From Chlamydiales bacterium (GTDB lineage: Bacteria > Chlamydiota > Chlamydiia > Chlamydiales > JAAKFR01): a stretch of 64,000 nt of DNA. The stretch is from NCBI GenBank assembly GCA_022601445.1, contig JAJACP010000001.1, positions 139,684-203,683 on the forward strand, read 5' to 3'. The notes under the pieces are model-generated. The model ran no database searches and had not been told where the DNA came from. It saw only the letters and a program-made list of their open reading frames with translations. Shown piece after piece: positions 15,799 to 25,600 of the stretch; position 1 is the first letter of the stretch, and every line of letters begins with the position of its first letter. The position numbers and the translations under genes were made by a program.

Positions 15799-16135
15799 TT
15801 TACTTGCGATCCTAATTAATACACTTGCTGTCTGGGTTACAGGATATATCTTGCCTGGGATCCACATGCACTCCTTATGGACAAGCCTTGTTGTGGCCAT
15901 CGTTTTGGGGGTCGTCAATGCGATCTTGCGCCCGATTATTTTTATTCTAACCCTTCCCATTAATATTCTCACTCTCGGTCTCTTCTCTTTTGTGATTATG
16001 GGACTTCTGGTCTATCTTGTGAGCGCCATCGTTCCTGGATTTACGGTGAATAACTTTGGTTGGGCCATTCTATTTGCCTTGATCGTGTCGCTCATTAACT
16101 GGTTTTTATGGTCATTGGTGGGCAAAGCACGATGA
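15785..16135 (+). CDS. Phage-holin-family-4-type membrane protein
   Basis: About 116 residues with four hydrophobic helices, matching the PF04020 family (I-N-T-L-A-V-W-V-T near the start, N-A-I-L-R-P-I-I-F-I-L-T-L-P-I-N in the middle). Despite the family name these are widespread chromosomal proteins of unknown function. GTG 15782 and three consecutive ATGs (15785, 15788, 15791) are possible starts. The last bases overlap the next gene by four (ATGA). Confidence 0.8.
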   Translation: MMMPILLAILINTLAVWVTGYILPGIHMHSLWTSLVVAIVLGVVNAILRPIIFILTLPINILTLGLFSFVIMGLLVYLVSAIVPGFTVNNFGWAILFALIVSLINWFLWSLVGKAR

Positions 16136-16932
16136 GCACCCTTTTAGAGTCGTTAGAAAGAACGTATCCCGACAGCTCAAAGCGGACACTAAGAAGCTGG
16201 ATTAAGTGGGGACGGGTCAGTGTAGACGGAGCGGTTGTGACCAATGCTTCGACTCCCCTTCTACCTGAGCAAAAAATAGCCGTCGGCAAAAAAGAGCAGG
16301 TCGTAGAGGAGATCCCCATTCTCTATGAAGATCGCTACCTCATTGTCATCAATAAGCCTTCAGGCCTTCTAAGTGTCCCTGCTGAAAATGACAATCCGAG
16401 TGCCTATTCGCTCTTAAAAGAGACCTACTCGATTTGTCCTGTTCATCGGATCGATCAGGATACCTCTGGAACTCTTCTGTTTGCTCGGGGTAGCCGCTCA
16501 CAGGAAAAATTCGATGCGCTGTTTGAAAAACATGCTCTTGAAAGAGAGTATCTGGCGATTATTGAAGGCTCTTTACCCCAAGAGACCGGAACTTGGGAGA
16601 GTTATCTTCGCGAGAAAGAAAACTACGATATGGAAGTGACAACCCCCCAGGAGGGCAAGCGGGCCGTCACCCATTTTGAGGTGATTCGCCGTTCTAAGAA
16701 ATTCTCTTATTTACGCCTCCGTCTGGAGACGGGCAAAAAGCATCAGATTCGGGTGCATTGCCGTGAGGCGGGGCACCCCATTGTGGGTGACCATCGATAT
16801 GGCTCTTTGCTTGAAACCAGGCTCTGTCTACATGCCTACAGACTCTCTTTTGTTCATCCTTTTACGGATAAGCGCATCACCGTTACCGCGCCGATTCCTG
16901 GTCCCCTAAAGAAATTGGGCCTCAATGAGTAA
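16132..16932 (+). CDS. RluA-family pseudouridine synthase
   Basis: 266 residues from ATG 16132, coupled to the preceding gene by ATGA. An S4 RNA-binding domain (about 1-50) precedes the catalytic domain, whose motif H-R-I-D108-x-D-T-S-G holds the nucleophilic Asp. A second conserved block, T-G-K-K-H-Q-I-R-V-H, is present. These enzymes isomerise specific uridines of rRNA (RluC/RluD group); the exact target is not assignable. A perfect palindrome follows the stop. Confidence 0.9.
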   Translation: MSTLLESLERTYPDSSKRTLRSWIKWGRVSVDGAVVTNASTPLLPEQKIAVGKKEQVVEEIPILYEDRYLIVINKPSGLLSVPAENDNPSAYSLLKETYSICPVHRIDQDTSGTLLFARGSRSQEKFDALFEKHALEREYLAIIEGSLPQETGTWESYLREKENYDMEVTTPQEGKRAVTHFEVIRRSKKFSYLRLRLETGKKHQIRVHCREAGHPIVGDHRYGSLLETRLCLHAYRLSFVHPFTDKRITVTAPIPGPLKKLGLNE

Positions 16933-16981
16933 AATGTAACAACAAAACCCATTTGTATTTAATGGGTTTTGTTGTTACATT
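16933..16981 (+). promoter_or_regulatory. 20-bp perfect palindrome before abiEi (operator and/or terminator)
   Basis: Arms 16933-16952 and 16962-16981 are exact inverted copies around a 9-base loop. They end one base before the AbiEi start codon. AbiEi antitoxins are known to autoregulate by binding inverted repeats upstream of their gene, so an operator is plausible. In RNA it would be a strong hairpin that leaves no room for a Shine-Dalgarno. The GGGTTTTGTTGTT right arm could also end the upstream transcript. Confidence 0.6.
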
Positions 16982-17584
16982 ATGGATATGATAAGATCCA
17001 AGTACTCAGGCGCAATCAAAGCTCTGTCTAAAAAATCAGTTTTTTCTTCTGCAGATGGGAAGAAGGCAGGAATCCCTCCTAGAATGCTTGCTTATTTTTG
17101 TGAGAAGGGGCAGATCGAACGGATCAGCAGGGGAATGTATAAAATCAACAACCTTGATTTCGGCTCTGAATTCGAATGGGAAGACCTCGCCATAACTGTT
17201 TTGAGCATCTCAAACGGCGTGATCTGCCTGATTTCTGCTTTATGTTATTACGGTTTGACAGATGAAATCATGAGAGAATTTTGGATTGCCATTCCGCATA
17301 CCACCACTTCTGCTACAAGAAAAAATACTCATATTGTCAGGATGCGAAACATCTCTTTCGGCCAAACCACTGTTAAAATAAGCGGCCACAATCTCAAAAT
17401 TTTTGACCGAGAGCGAACTATCGTGGACTCTTTCCGTTATCTCGACAAGGAAACGGCTTTAAAAGCCCTGCAAACTTATTTAACAACAAGCAAAGACCGA
17501 AAACCAGATATCGACAAGATCTTATACTACGCAAAGAAGCTCAGAGTTGACTTAATCCCCTACATCGCGGCATTTACGTTATGA
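16982..17584 (+). CDS. abiEi: Type IV toxin-antitoxin AbiEi antitoxin
   Basis: 200 residues. The N-terminal winged-helix (A-G-I-P-P-R-M-L-A-Y-F...I-E-R-I-S-R-G-M-Y) is followed by the AbiEi antitoxin C-terminal region, with its conserved S-A-L-x-x-x-G-L-T-D and I-F-D-R-E-R-T-I-V-D-S segments. It represses its own operon and counters the AbiEii toxin without binding it. It overlaps the toxin gene by four bases (ATGA). The module originally described gives abortive infection against phage. No Shine-Dalgarno is visible; the start abuts the palindrome. Confidence 0.9.
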   Translation: MDMIRSKYSGAIKALSKKSVFSSADGKKAGIPPRMLAYFCEKGQIERISRGMYKINNLDFGSEFEWEDLAITVLSISNGVICLISALCYYGLTDEIMREFWIAIPHTTTSATRKNTHIVRMRNISFGQTTVKISGHNLKIFDRERTIVDSFRYLDKETALKALQTYLTTSKDRKPDIDKILYYAKKLRVDLIPYIAAFTL

Positions 17585-18450
17585 AATCTGCAATCGAACA
17601 ATCAATCAAAGAGAAAATCAAAGCATTGGCTAAAGAGCGAGAAGTAACCTTTGCAGAACTTTGGAGGAATCTGATCTTAGAAAGATTTCTGACTCGCTTA
17701 GCGCGTTCCTCTTATAATGAGAAATTTGTTCTAAAAGGAGGAACTCTGCTGGCTAAATACATCCATCTCGGAAGGGAGACTCAGGACCTTGATTTCTTCC
17801 TTCGAAAGATACCGAACACTGAACACTCTTTAAGAATTATTTCGCAAGCAATCTGCGCTATTGATGTCAGTAACAGCTTTGCCTTTAAAGTCACCAAAAT
17901 CAAGATTCTCGATCATTCGCAGCTTGCATACACAGGAGCCGAAATTACCCTACAAGCTTCATTTGGTGCTACAAAAACGGTCATGCGCATGGACTTAGGA
18001 TTTGGCGACCGTGTGAAACCCATTGAATATCCTATCGATTTGACTGCTACATCAAAAGGTCCTCTCTTCGAAAGCAGGATTTCACTACACTGTTATCCCA
18101 AGGAATTCATTTTTGCAGAAAAATTAGAAACGATTGTTTTTCGTGGAGGAGGCAACACTAGAATGAAAGATTTCCATGACCTTTATTCATTGATTTCATT
18201 AGCCGCTTTCGATAACTCTTTTGCAAAAAAAGCCATCCAACTAGTTTTCCACCACAGAAAAACGCCTCTGAATAAACTACCTGTTGCATTCAGTAAGGAT
18301 GCTTTGGAAACTCTCGAGAAAAACTGGATGTCCTACCGAGGAAAAATCAAAAAAAGAAAAGGAACTCTTGCATTACCTAAATCGATAACAGAGGTCATTT
18401 TAGTCCTGAATCACTGGCTGGAAGAAACTGAGATGCTTATTTCAAGATGA
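17581..18450 (+). CDS. abiEii: AbiEii nucleotidyltransferase toxin
   Basis: 289 residues of the DNA polymerase beta-like nucleotidyltransferase fold. Motifs in order are K-G-G54-T-x-L, then D69-L-D71 as the metal-binding pair, M-D-L-G-F-G-D as the third strand, and K-E-F-I-F-A-E-K-L...R-M-K-D-F-H-D-L. All four AbiEii motifs are intact, so the toxin should be active. Members of the family add nucleotides to tRNA acceptor ends. Its 3' end overlaps the convergent treZ by 14 bases. Confidence 0.9.
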   Translation: MKSAIEQSIKEKIKALAKEREVTFAELWRNLILERFLTRLARSSYNEKFVLKGGTLLAKYIHLGRETQDLDFFLRKIPNTEHSLRIISQAICAIDVSNSFAFKVTKIKILDHSQLAYTGAEITLQASFGATKTVMRMDLGFGDRVKPIEYPIDLTATSKGPLFESRISLHCYPKEFIFAEKLETIVFRGGGNTRMKDFHDLYSLISLAAFDNSFAKKAIQLVFHHRKTPLNKLPVAFSKDALETLEKNWMSYRGKIKKRKGTLALPKSITEVILVLNHWLEETEMLISR

Positions 18451-20212
18451 TACAGCAATCTGACGGGATCTGCCACTCGGAAGATTGGGTTACAGTCTCG
18501 GTGGCCAATAAGAGCTCACCTTGAACTTTCTGAAACGGAAGGGAAAGCGTCAAAGACTTCTGACCCAAATGGAGCAACGCTCCAATCCAATCCCCTCGCT
18601 CACTCAAGTACTCCCAACCCAACCATTCACTTTCGGGTGTGTAGTAAACCAAAACCTCTTCACCCTTAATGCCCTCTTTGGGTAAGTACGTTTTTCGCAA
18701 GGCGATCAAGCTTTTGTAGAGCGCCAAGAGCTCTTTGTCCTGCTTCCACGTTAAACGGGAGTTATCAAAAGACTCTTTTCCCGGAAAGGGCATGTCATCG
18801 CGATGAAACTCTTTTTTGCGCCCCTCATAAATGGAACGCATCAGCTTCTCATTCTCATAGTCAACAAAGTACTCAAATGGTGCCGTTTCTCCATACTCTT
18901 CACCCATAAAAAGTAAGGGAACAGAGGGAGTCAATAGTGCCAAACAAGCCGCTACCTTAAGACGGTTTTTATTTACCAAGAGGGAAAGACGGTCGCCCAT
19001 CGGTCGGTTACCAATTTGATCATGGTTCTGAGCAAATACGACCATTTGCTCCAGAGAAAGATCCGAGGAACTATTGCCATGACGTCTCTTCCTAAAAGGA
19101 GAATAGTTGCCATCGTATACAAATCCTTTAGATAGAGACTTAGCTAAATCTGTCAACCCATTAAAATCCTGATAGTAGGTGCCTTGTTCTCCGGTTAATG
19201 CGACATGGACAGCATGATGAAAATCATCGTTCCAAAGCGCACAGAGACGATAACCGCCCGCCTCTTTGCCTCGAATTGCACGGGTATCGTTCTGACCTGA
19301 TTCTGCAATCACATGAACCAAACGTCCGGCGCTCTTTGCTGCAGCCTGAACAGCATCCACCAATTCAGGAACCATGGGGGTGGCACTGAAATCATAGATT
19401 CCGTGAATGGCATCTAGACGGAGCATATCCACATGATACTCCATCACCCAGTAGAGCGCGTTTTGGATCACATATTCACGTACCGAATCACTATACGCTC
19501 CATCATAATTGTACGCCTTACCCCAAGGGGTATGGTAAGTGTTGCTAAAGTAGGGGCCAAACTCTTCAAGATGGTTTCCTTCCGGTCCGAGATGATTGTA
19601 AACCACATCGAGGCAGACAGCGATGCCCATCTGGTGGCAGGCATCAACAAAACTTTTAAAGCCGTTCACACCCCCATACCCATGAAAAGGTGCATAGGGT
19701 GAAGCTCCATCGTATCCCCAATTAAAACGGCCCGGAAATTGAGCTAAGGGCATAATTTCTATACAATTGATCCCAAGGTCTTTTACGTAATCGAGCCGAT
19801 CGATAAGCCCGTTGAAGGTTCCCTCATGTGTATAGGTGCCCACATGGATTTCGTAGAATATAGCTTCTCTTAGAGCAAGACCCTTCCACTCCTGATCGTT
19901 CCATTGGAAAGTAGAAGGATCGATTACTTCGGTAGGTCCGTTGACTCCCTCGGGAAGAAGGCGAGAAACAGGATCAGGGCGTTTCAGTCCATTGCCCATC
20001 TGGTAGAAGTAACGATCTTCAGCTTGAATCTGATCTGAGGTCAGTGTGAAATACCCCAGCTCATCGCGATGCATGGAAAAATTGCCCTTCCCCACCGCAT
20101 GAACAGAGAGGGAAGAGTGGTGAGGCGCCCACACCTTAAAGGCAGTATTCCCCTTTTCATCGGTATTAGCGCCTAAATCAAGCCTCCAAAACTCAGACAC
20201 AACGTTTTCCAT
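18437..20212 (-). CDS. treZ: Malto-oligosyltrehalose trehalohydrolase
   Basis: 591 residues from ATG 20212 (a TTG at 20224 is also in frame). It is a GH13 enzyme that releases trehalose from maltooligosyl-trehalose made by TreY. An N-terminal E-set domain (about 1-100) precedes the barrel. Catalytic residues visible are the nucleophile D267 in M-L-R-L-D-A-I-H-G, the acid E304 in V-I-A-E-S-G-Q-N-D, and D398 in Q-N-H-D-Q-I-G-N. It overlaps treY by 20 bases and is the last gene of treS-treY-treZ. Confidence 0.95.
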   Translation of the reverse strand: MENVVSEFWRLDLGANTDEKGNTAFKVWAPHHSSLSVHAVGKGNFSMHRDELGYFTLTSDQIQAEDRYFYQMGNGLKRPDPVSRLLPEGVNGPTEVIDPSTFQWNDQEWKGLALREAIFYEIHVGTYTHEGTFNGLIDRLDYVKDLGINCIEIMPLAQFPGRFNWGYDGASPYAPFHGYGGVNGFKSFVDACHQMGIAVCLDVVYNHLGPEGNHLEEFGPYFSNTYHTPWGKAYNYDGAYSDSVREYVIQNALYWVMEYHVDMLRLDAIHGIYDFSATPMVPELVDAVQAAAKSAGRLVHVIAESGQNDTRAIRGKEAGGYRLCALWNDDFHHAVHVALTGEQGTYYQDFNGLTDLAKSLSKGFVYDGNYSPFRKRRHGNSSSDLSLEQMVVFAQNHDQIGNRPMGDRLSLLVNKNRLKVAACLALLTPSVPLLFMGEEYGETAPFEYFVDYENEKLMRSIYEGRKKEFHRDDMPFPGKESFDNSRLTWKQDKELLALYKSLIALRKTYLPKEGIKGEEVLVYYTPESEWLGWEYLSERGDWIGALLHLGQKSLTLSLPFQKVQGELLLATETVTQSSEWQIPSDCCIILK

Positions 20213-22643
20213 AAACAAAGCCAACAGGTAGGTCTTTAAACATATTTGTAGCTGAAAAGCTATGAAGCTGTCTACCGGTGAATACTTCTGTCCACTCGTA
20301 CCCTATCCACTCTTGGGAAACTAGGAGCCCTGTATCACCCCAGTCTAGAGGAGTAATGGAGAAAAAACGACTTGCAATCACAATCAAGGCCTCATTTTCA
20401 CGAACCCGCAAAAACGCCACCACCTTTTCTTGATACTCTCCTGCCACTTCCAGAGGAAGGTAACTCCCCTCTAAAAATAGTAGGCGATGCTGTTTACGGA
20501 AATTCAGTGCTTTCCAATGAAGATAGCCTTTCAGGCGACTGAGCTCATGAGAAGCAAATAAAGCAATGGGATCACTTTTTTTAATCGCTGCAAGCTCTTT
20601 TTTTCGAAAGGCAAAATCAACTGGCCTCCGGTTGTCAGGATCGACGAGGCGGTAATTTAACAGTTCATTGCCTTCATAAAAATCGACAACACCGCATGAG
20701 CCAAGTTTTAAAACCGTTGCAGAGAGGCTATTGTAGGCGCCCAGCCGATCGATCTCTTTTTGAAAAGGGAGGAACTCTTTTAAGAAGGGGTTTTCATGAT
20801 CAGGATTTAAAAGCGCATAGAAAAAATGGCGTACGCTCTTTTCATACGCTTCATTGGGAGAGTTCCAGCTGGTCTCTTGTTTGGCCTCGCGTAATGATTT
20901 TAAGACAACACCCCAAAGCCTTTCGGTGAACACAGAACTCACCTCACCTTGAGGCCAAACGCCGACTAAGAGCTGGTAGATTAAGTACTCAGCGTTGGGA
21001 CTCGGTCCCACTCCTCTATGAACAGAGTTGATTTTGTGCCAGCGCATCACCTCTGAGCGCCACTGCTCTGGTATTTCACTTAGAACATTGAGACGGGCGC
21101 GCACATCTTCACTCCGCTTTGTGTCGTGAGTTGAAGTGGCAAGAAAACCCAGTGGCCACTTCTCTTGCTTTTCTTGGTTAAAACGGTGGAATTCAGCGAG
21201 TGAACAGCCAAAATGAGGAGGATCTCCTCCCACTTCATTCAGTGAGATCAAGCGATTGTAGACATAAAAGGCTGTATCTTCAAGCCCTTTGGCCATAAGC
21301 GGCCCCGTCAATTGTTGAAAACGGAGAACAAACTCTCGACTCTTATCCCGCTTAAGTAAAAGCAGCTGCTCTAAAAAATCAAAAAGAGAGGGATTAAGAT
21401 CTTCAGCATGGCTTTTAGCTTGTTCAATGGCAAGGCGAATATAGCTCTGATCGCGTCTGCTTATCTCCCCTTTTGGGGCCGTATAGGTGCGGTAGACAGG
21501 AAAGCAGGCAATCACCTCAACAAGAGCTCGAGCGAGATCGTGACGGGTAAAGTCATTCGATTCAGAAAGCTGATATAACTCCAATCCAAGAGCGTGGACT
21601 TCGCTATGCATATCTTTGAGCGCGAAGGTTTTTTTAGAGTGATACACACACTGATCAAAGTCAACTGTGTCGCCTAAGAATTCTTGATATAGCGCATCAA
21701 ACGCCTGCTCGTTTGACTGTTGAATAAAAAGGCCGTTCAGTACATTGAGATAGTCGTATCCAACTGTTCCTTCGACTTTCCAGTTCTCGGGAAGGGGCTC
21801 ATCTCGTTCTAAAATCTTCTCGACAACCGTATAAATCGGATATTTCTCTCTAAGACGATCCAAATAGGTAACCGGATCATAGAGTCCATCGGGATGATCG
21901 ATACGAAGCCCCTGTATATGCCCCTCTTCAATCAACTGAAAGAGCCATTTGTGGTGTGTGTCTAAAACGTGTTGGTCCTCAATCCGAATGGCGGCGAGCT
22001 CATGAATATTGAAAAACCTGCGATAATTGATTTCTTCACTAGCCGCTTTCCAGTGGGCAAGACGGTAGTATTGCGCCTCCAAGAGGCGATCGAGCTTCCC
22101 AATCAACCCGTAGGTGTGGCGTGCAAGGGGGAGAGGAAAATCTTTGTATTGAAGCCAAAAACGGTCTTTATCCTGATGCAATTGAATCTCTTTGTTTTCA
22201 AGAGCATCGGTATAGCTAGACTCTAGAATGGGAAGAAGAACACGATTAGTTAACTCTTTTTGTTCTGGATTCCAGTTGATGTCAAAAAAGCGCGCATACT
22301 CTGAATGCGGCCCTTTTTCCAAAACATCCTGCCACCAAGCGTTTTTTCCCCCACAAATCCCCATATGGTTGGGAACCACATCGATGATTTGCTTGAGCCC
22401 CAATCTTTTGAGCTCTGAACAAAAATGGGCGTATTCATCAGGTGTGCCGATTTTAGGATTCAGAGCATTTGGATTGGTGATATCATATCCGTGGGCGCTA
22501 TAGGCATCATAAAATGGAGAGCAATAAACACCTTCAACCCCTAGCTCTTCCAAATAGGGTAGCACCTCAATTGCTTTTTTAAGGGAAAAATCGGCATTGA
22601 GCTGCAGGCGGTAGACAGAGGAGGAAATATCAGAGAGATTCAT
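20193..22643 (-). CDS. treY: Malto-oligosyltrehalose synthase
   Basis: 816 residues, GH13. It converts the reducing end of maltodextrins to an alpha,alpha-1,1 linkage. Visible family marks are the N-terminal S-S-V-Y-R-L-Q-L, Y-C-S-P-F-Y-D-A, D-V-V-P-N-H-M-G-I, the G-L-R-I-D-H-P-D-G-L nucleophile motif and T-S-T-H-D-T-K-R-S-E-D-V-R. Length is typical for bacterial TreY. It overlaps treS by 14 bases and treZ by 20, so the operon is translationally coupled. The expected substrate is glycogen-derived maltodextrin, and glycogen metabolism is general in Chlamydiae. Confidence 0.95.
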   Translation of the reverse strand: MNLSDISSSVYRLQLNADFSLKKAIEVLPYLEELGVEGVYCSPFYDAYSAHGYDITNPNALNPKIGTPDEYAHFCSELKRLGLKQIIDVVPNHMGICGGKNAWWQDVLEKGPHSEYARFFDINWNPEQKELTNRVLLPILESSYTDALENKEIQLHQDKDRFWLQYKDFPLPLARHTYGLIGKLDRLLEAQYYRLAHWKAASEEINYRRFFNIHELAAIRIEDQHVLDTHHKWLFQLIEEGHIQGLRIDHPDGLYDPVTYLDRLREKYPIYTVVEKILERDEPLPENWKVEGTVGYDYLNVLNGLFIQQSNEQAFDALYQEFLGDTVDFDQCVYHSKKTFALKDMHSEVHALGLELYQLSESNDFTRHDLARALVEVIACFPVYRTYTAPKGEISRRDQSYIRLAIEQAKSHAEDLNPSLFDFLEQLLLLKRDKSREFVLRFQQLTGPLMAKGLEDTAFYVYNRLISLNEVGGDPPHFGCSLAEFHRFNQEKQEKWPLGFLATSTHDTKRSEDVRARLNVLSEIPEQWRSEVMRWHKINSVHRGVGPSPNAEYLIYQLLVGVWPQGEVSSVFTERLWGVVLKSLREAKQETSWNSPNEAYEKSVRHFFYALLNPDHENPFLKEFLPFQKEIDRLGAYNSLSATVLKLGSCGVVDFYEGNELLNYRLVDPDNRRPVDFAFRKKELAAIKKSDPIALFASHELSRLKGYLHWKALNFRKQHRLLFLEGSYLPLEVAGEYQEKVVAFLRVRENEALIVIASRFFSITPLDWGDTGLLVSQEWIGYEWTEVFTGRQLHSFSATNMFKDLPVGFVYGKRCV

Positions 22644-25600
22644 AAATGGGAAGCCAATGTAGAAGTGTCATAATGGGCGCCTCTAGGTGACTGTGCTCAG
22701 CAGTTGCTATCTTCTCCACACACTGTTCTACCAGAAAAACAAAGAGAAGAAAATCGATTTCTTGTTTGTTTTGAGGCAAAAAAGAGGCCTCTTCTAAATG
22801 ATGGAAATAGGCTCTTAAAAATGAGGAGCCTACCCAAAGAGACCAGAGAAGCGACCATTTGTCATTAGGGGAAACACCACGCGCCTTTAAACGGTCAATT
22901 GCAAGAAAACTTGCCTCAGAAAACGATAAGAGGAGACTTGCGCAATCGATCAGAGGAGAGCCTTTGTATCGTCTTTTGCTATGAGTATCCTGGGGATTTC
23001 CCTCAAAATTGGCTATGAAAAACTCTTTTCCGGTGTAATGGAGATTCTCTAGGATAAAGTTACCATGACACCGAATCCGTCCTGCTTGAATCTTGCAATG
23101 AGGCAGAATCTGGAGCTTCTCATTCAGACGCTCTTCCCATCCTAGTAGTAAGGTGATTTCTTCACTCAATTTTCCATTCTGAAGCTGCCGAAGTCGATCA
23201 AACGCTTCGCGAATTTTGCGGCGCAAAGTTTGATACACAGAACGTTGATAAAATGGGGTAAACGGGGTCGGGGCAAAATCGGGATGGTGCGGCTGTGAGC
23301 TTAGCGCTTGATGTAATAAAGCTGTCTCTTTTCCCAAAAGTCTAGCCACTTCAACCTGCTCTTCTAGTAGACGATGCATCTGTGTATCCAGAGGGCCATC
23401 TGCAAGCTCAAGCAAGGTACGTTTAGGCAATAGTGTCTGTGGATGTTCAACAGCACTTGCCTCCATACGCATTAAAAAACGATCTACAGCCTCAATACAG
23501 AGCTCTTTTGCATTAAATTCTCTGCTGTGAGAAACAACTTCTTCAGCAAGTACAACAGCTGCCTGATGATTAGGAGCCCTGTATTCTACGTACCCCCATA
23601 CCGGTAAAAAGTCCCGAAAATGTGTATGGCGAGTTAAAAATAGACGCATTTCAAGATCCACATCTATCCCCTCTTCCAGACAGCTAAATACCTTTAGTAC
23701 GCCCTGATCTATAGGAAAAACCCTGATTCCATCATCACCACAAGCAGCGTGAGTCCGCTTTTCAAGGTTAGAGACTCGATCTTGTACTTGGGTAACAACA
23801 ACACCTTTGATCTCTCCTTGTTCAGAGCGGATTTTCTGACGGTTTGAAATGATAGAAGCAAGTGCATCGGCGACCTCTTGCTCCTTCATTAGGTCAAACA
23901 AAATACCTCCATTTAACCGTGCGACAACGCGCTCTGAAGAAGAGCGCATTTTTTCATCGGCAACAGCGCCGTCTAGATAGCGTAAAAAAAGAGGAAAGCA
24001 GTGTATCACGCCTGATGTCAGCGTGATTTCTATAAAAGCGCACTGCATCTTGTGTTTAGAAAGGGCAAGAAGATCAACAAGTTTTGTTTTGGTCCGGTCA
24101 ATTTGAGAGAGAAACGGTTTCAACCACCTGCTTCGCAGAAGATATCTTAAAAGAGCTTCTTCAAGCATCCGGCGCCTTGCAGGCTGAAACACATTAGATG
24201 CCTCACCCTGCACAGCGATTGTTGGGATTTCAATCGTGTCTTTTTGCTGCTTTTCAGACTCTTTTTTCAAAGAGAACCAGTAGTAACCGTGGGCGCCGAG
24301 TGTTAAAAAGTAAGGAAGCTCTCCGATCTTGGGAAACTGGTGGCCTGAAAACATCTCTACCAAACTGTAGCCGCTGTATTTCTGCAAATCAAGCTCGACA
24401 TATTGAGGAAACTTAGAAAGATTCGAGATAATCAGTAGACACTCGTCCTCATAGTGGCGGAAAAAAACGAGTAATTTACGATTTTGGGTGGTCAAAAACT
24501 CGGTGGTCCCATAACTGAATGCTTTATACCGTTTCCGCAGAGAAATAAGCTGCTTGGTCCACCACAAAAGAGAGTGCGGGTTATTGAGCTGGGCTTCCAC
24601 ATTAAGCGTTTCATAGTGATATTCAGGATCAATAATAGGAGGGAGATAGAGCTGCTGAGGGTTTGCTCGTGAAAAACCGGCATTCCGATCATTGCTCCAT
24701 TGCATGGGAGTGCGCACCCCATCTCGATCTCCCAAATAGATATTATCCCCCATTCCTAACTCATCTCCATAATAGACAACAGGTGTCCCCGTTAAAGAGA
24801 AGAGCAGGGTATTCATGAGTTCAATTTTACGTCGGTCGTTTTTCAAAAGTGGGGCAAGTCGTCTTCGAATTCCCAAGTTCACACGCGCTTGAGGATCGTG
24901 TGCGTAGACGCGGAACATATAATCTCTCTCTTCATCCGTCACCATCTCAAGAGTTAATTCATCATGATTGCGAAGAAAAAGGGCCCATTGACAGCTGGGT
25001 GGGATGTGCGGTGTTTGCTCCATGATTTCGATAATCGGTAGGGAGTCTTCCAGATGAATCGACATAAAAAGACGGGGCATCACCGGAAAGTGGAAAGCCA
25101 TGTGGCACTCGTCACCTTCACCAAAATAATTTGCCGCCTCCTCAGGCCACTGGTTGGCTTCAGCCAGAAGCATTTTATTTTCAAAATGCGTATCCACGTA
25201 GCGACGAAGCTTTTTCAAAAAAGCGTGGGTCTCAGGTAGATTCTCACAAACAGTTCCTTCCTTTTCATAGAGATAAGGAATGGCGTCTAAACGGACACCA
25301 TCCACTCCCAGCTTCAGCCAAAAGCTTAACTTTTGTAAAAGAGCTTTGTGTACCTCCGGATGCTCGAAATTCAAATCGGGTTGATGCGAGTAGAACCGAT
25401 GCCAGTAGTAACTCTTTGCTACAGGGTCCCAGGTCCAATTGGAAGATTCAAAATCTTGGAAGATAATCCGTGCATCTTCGTATTTTTCAGGTGTATCGCT
25501 CCAGACGTAGTAATTCCAAAAGTGCGACCCCTTTTTAGCCCTGCGTGCCCGCTGAAACCAGGCGTGTTGATCTGAGGTGTGGTTAATGACAAGCTCTGTA

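Noticed and set aside
15799-15972. Upstream extension of the minus-strand methyltransferase
   Set aside because: It is antisense to conserved transmembrane helices of the holin-4 family gene, and the sequence after ATG 15798 already begins with the membrane anchor.
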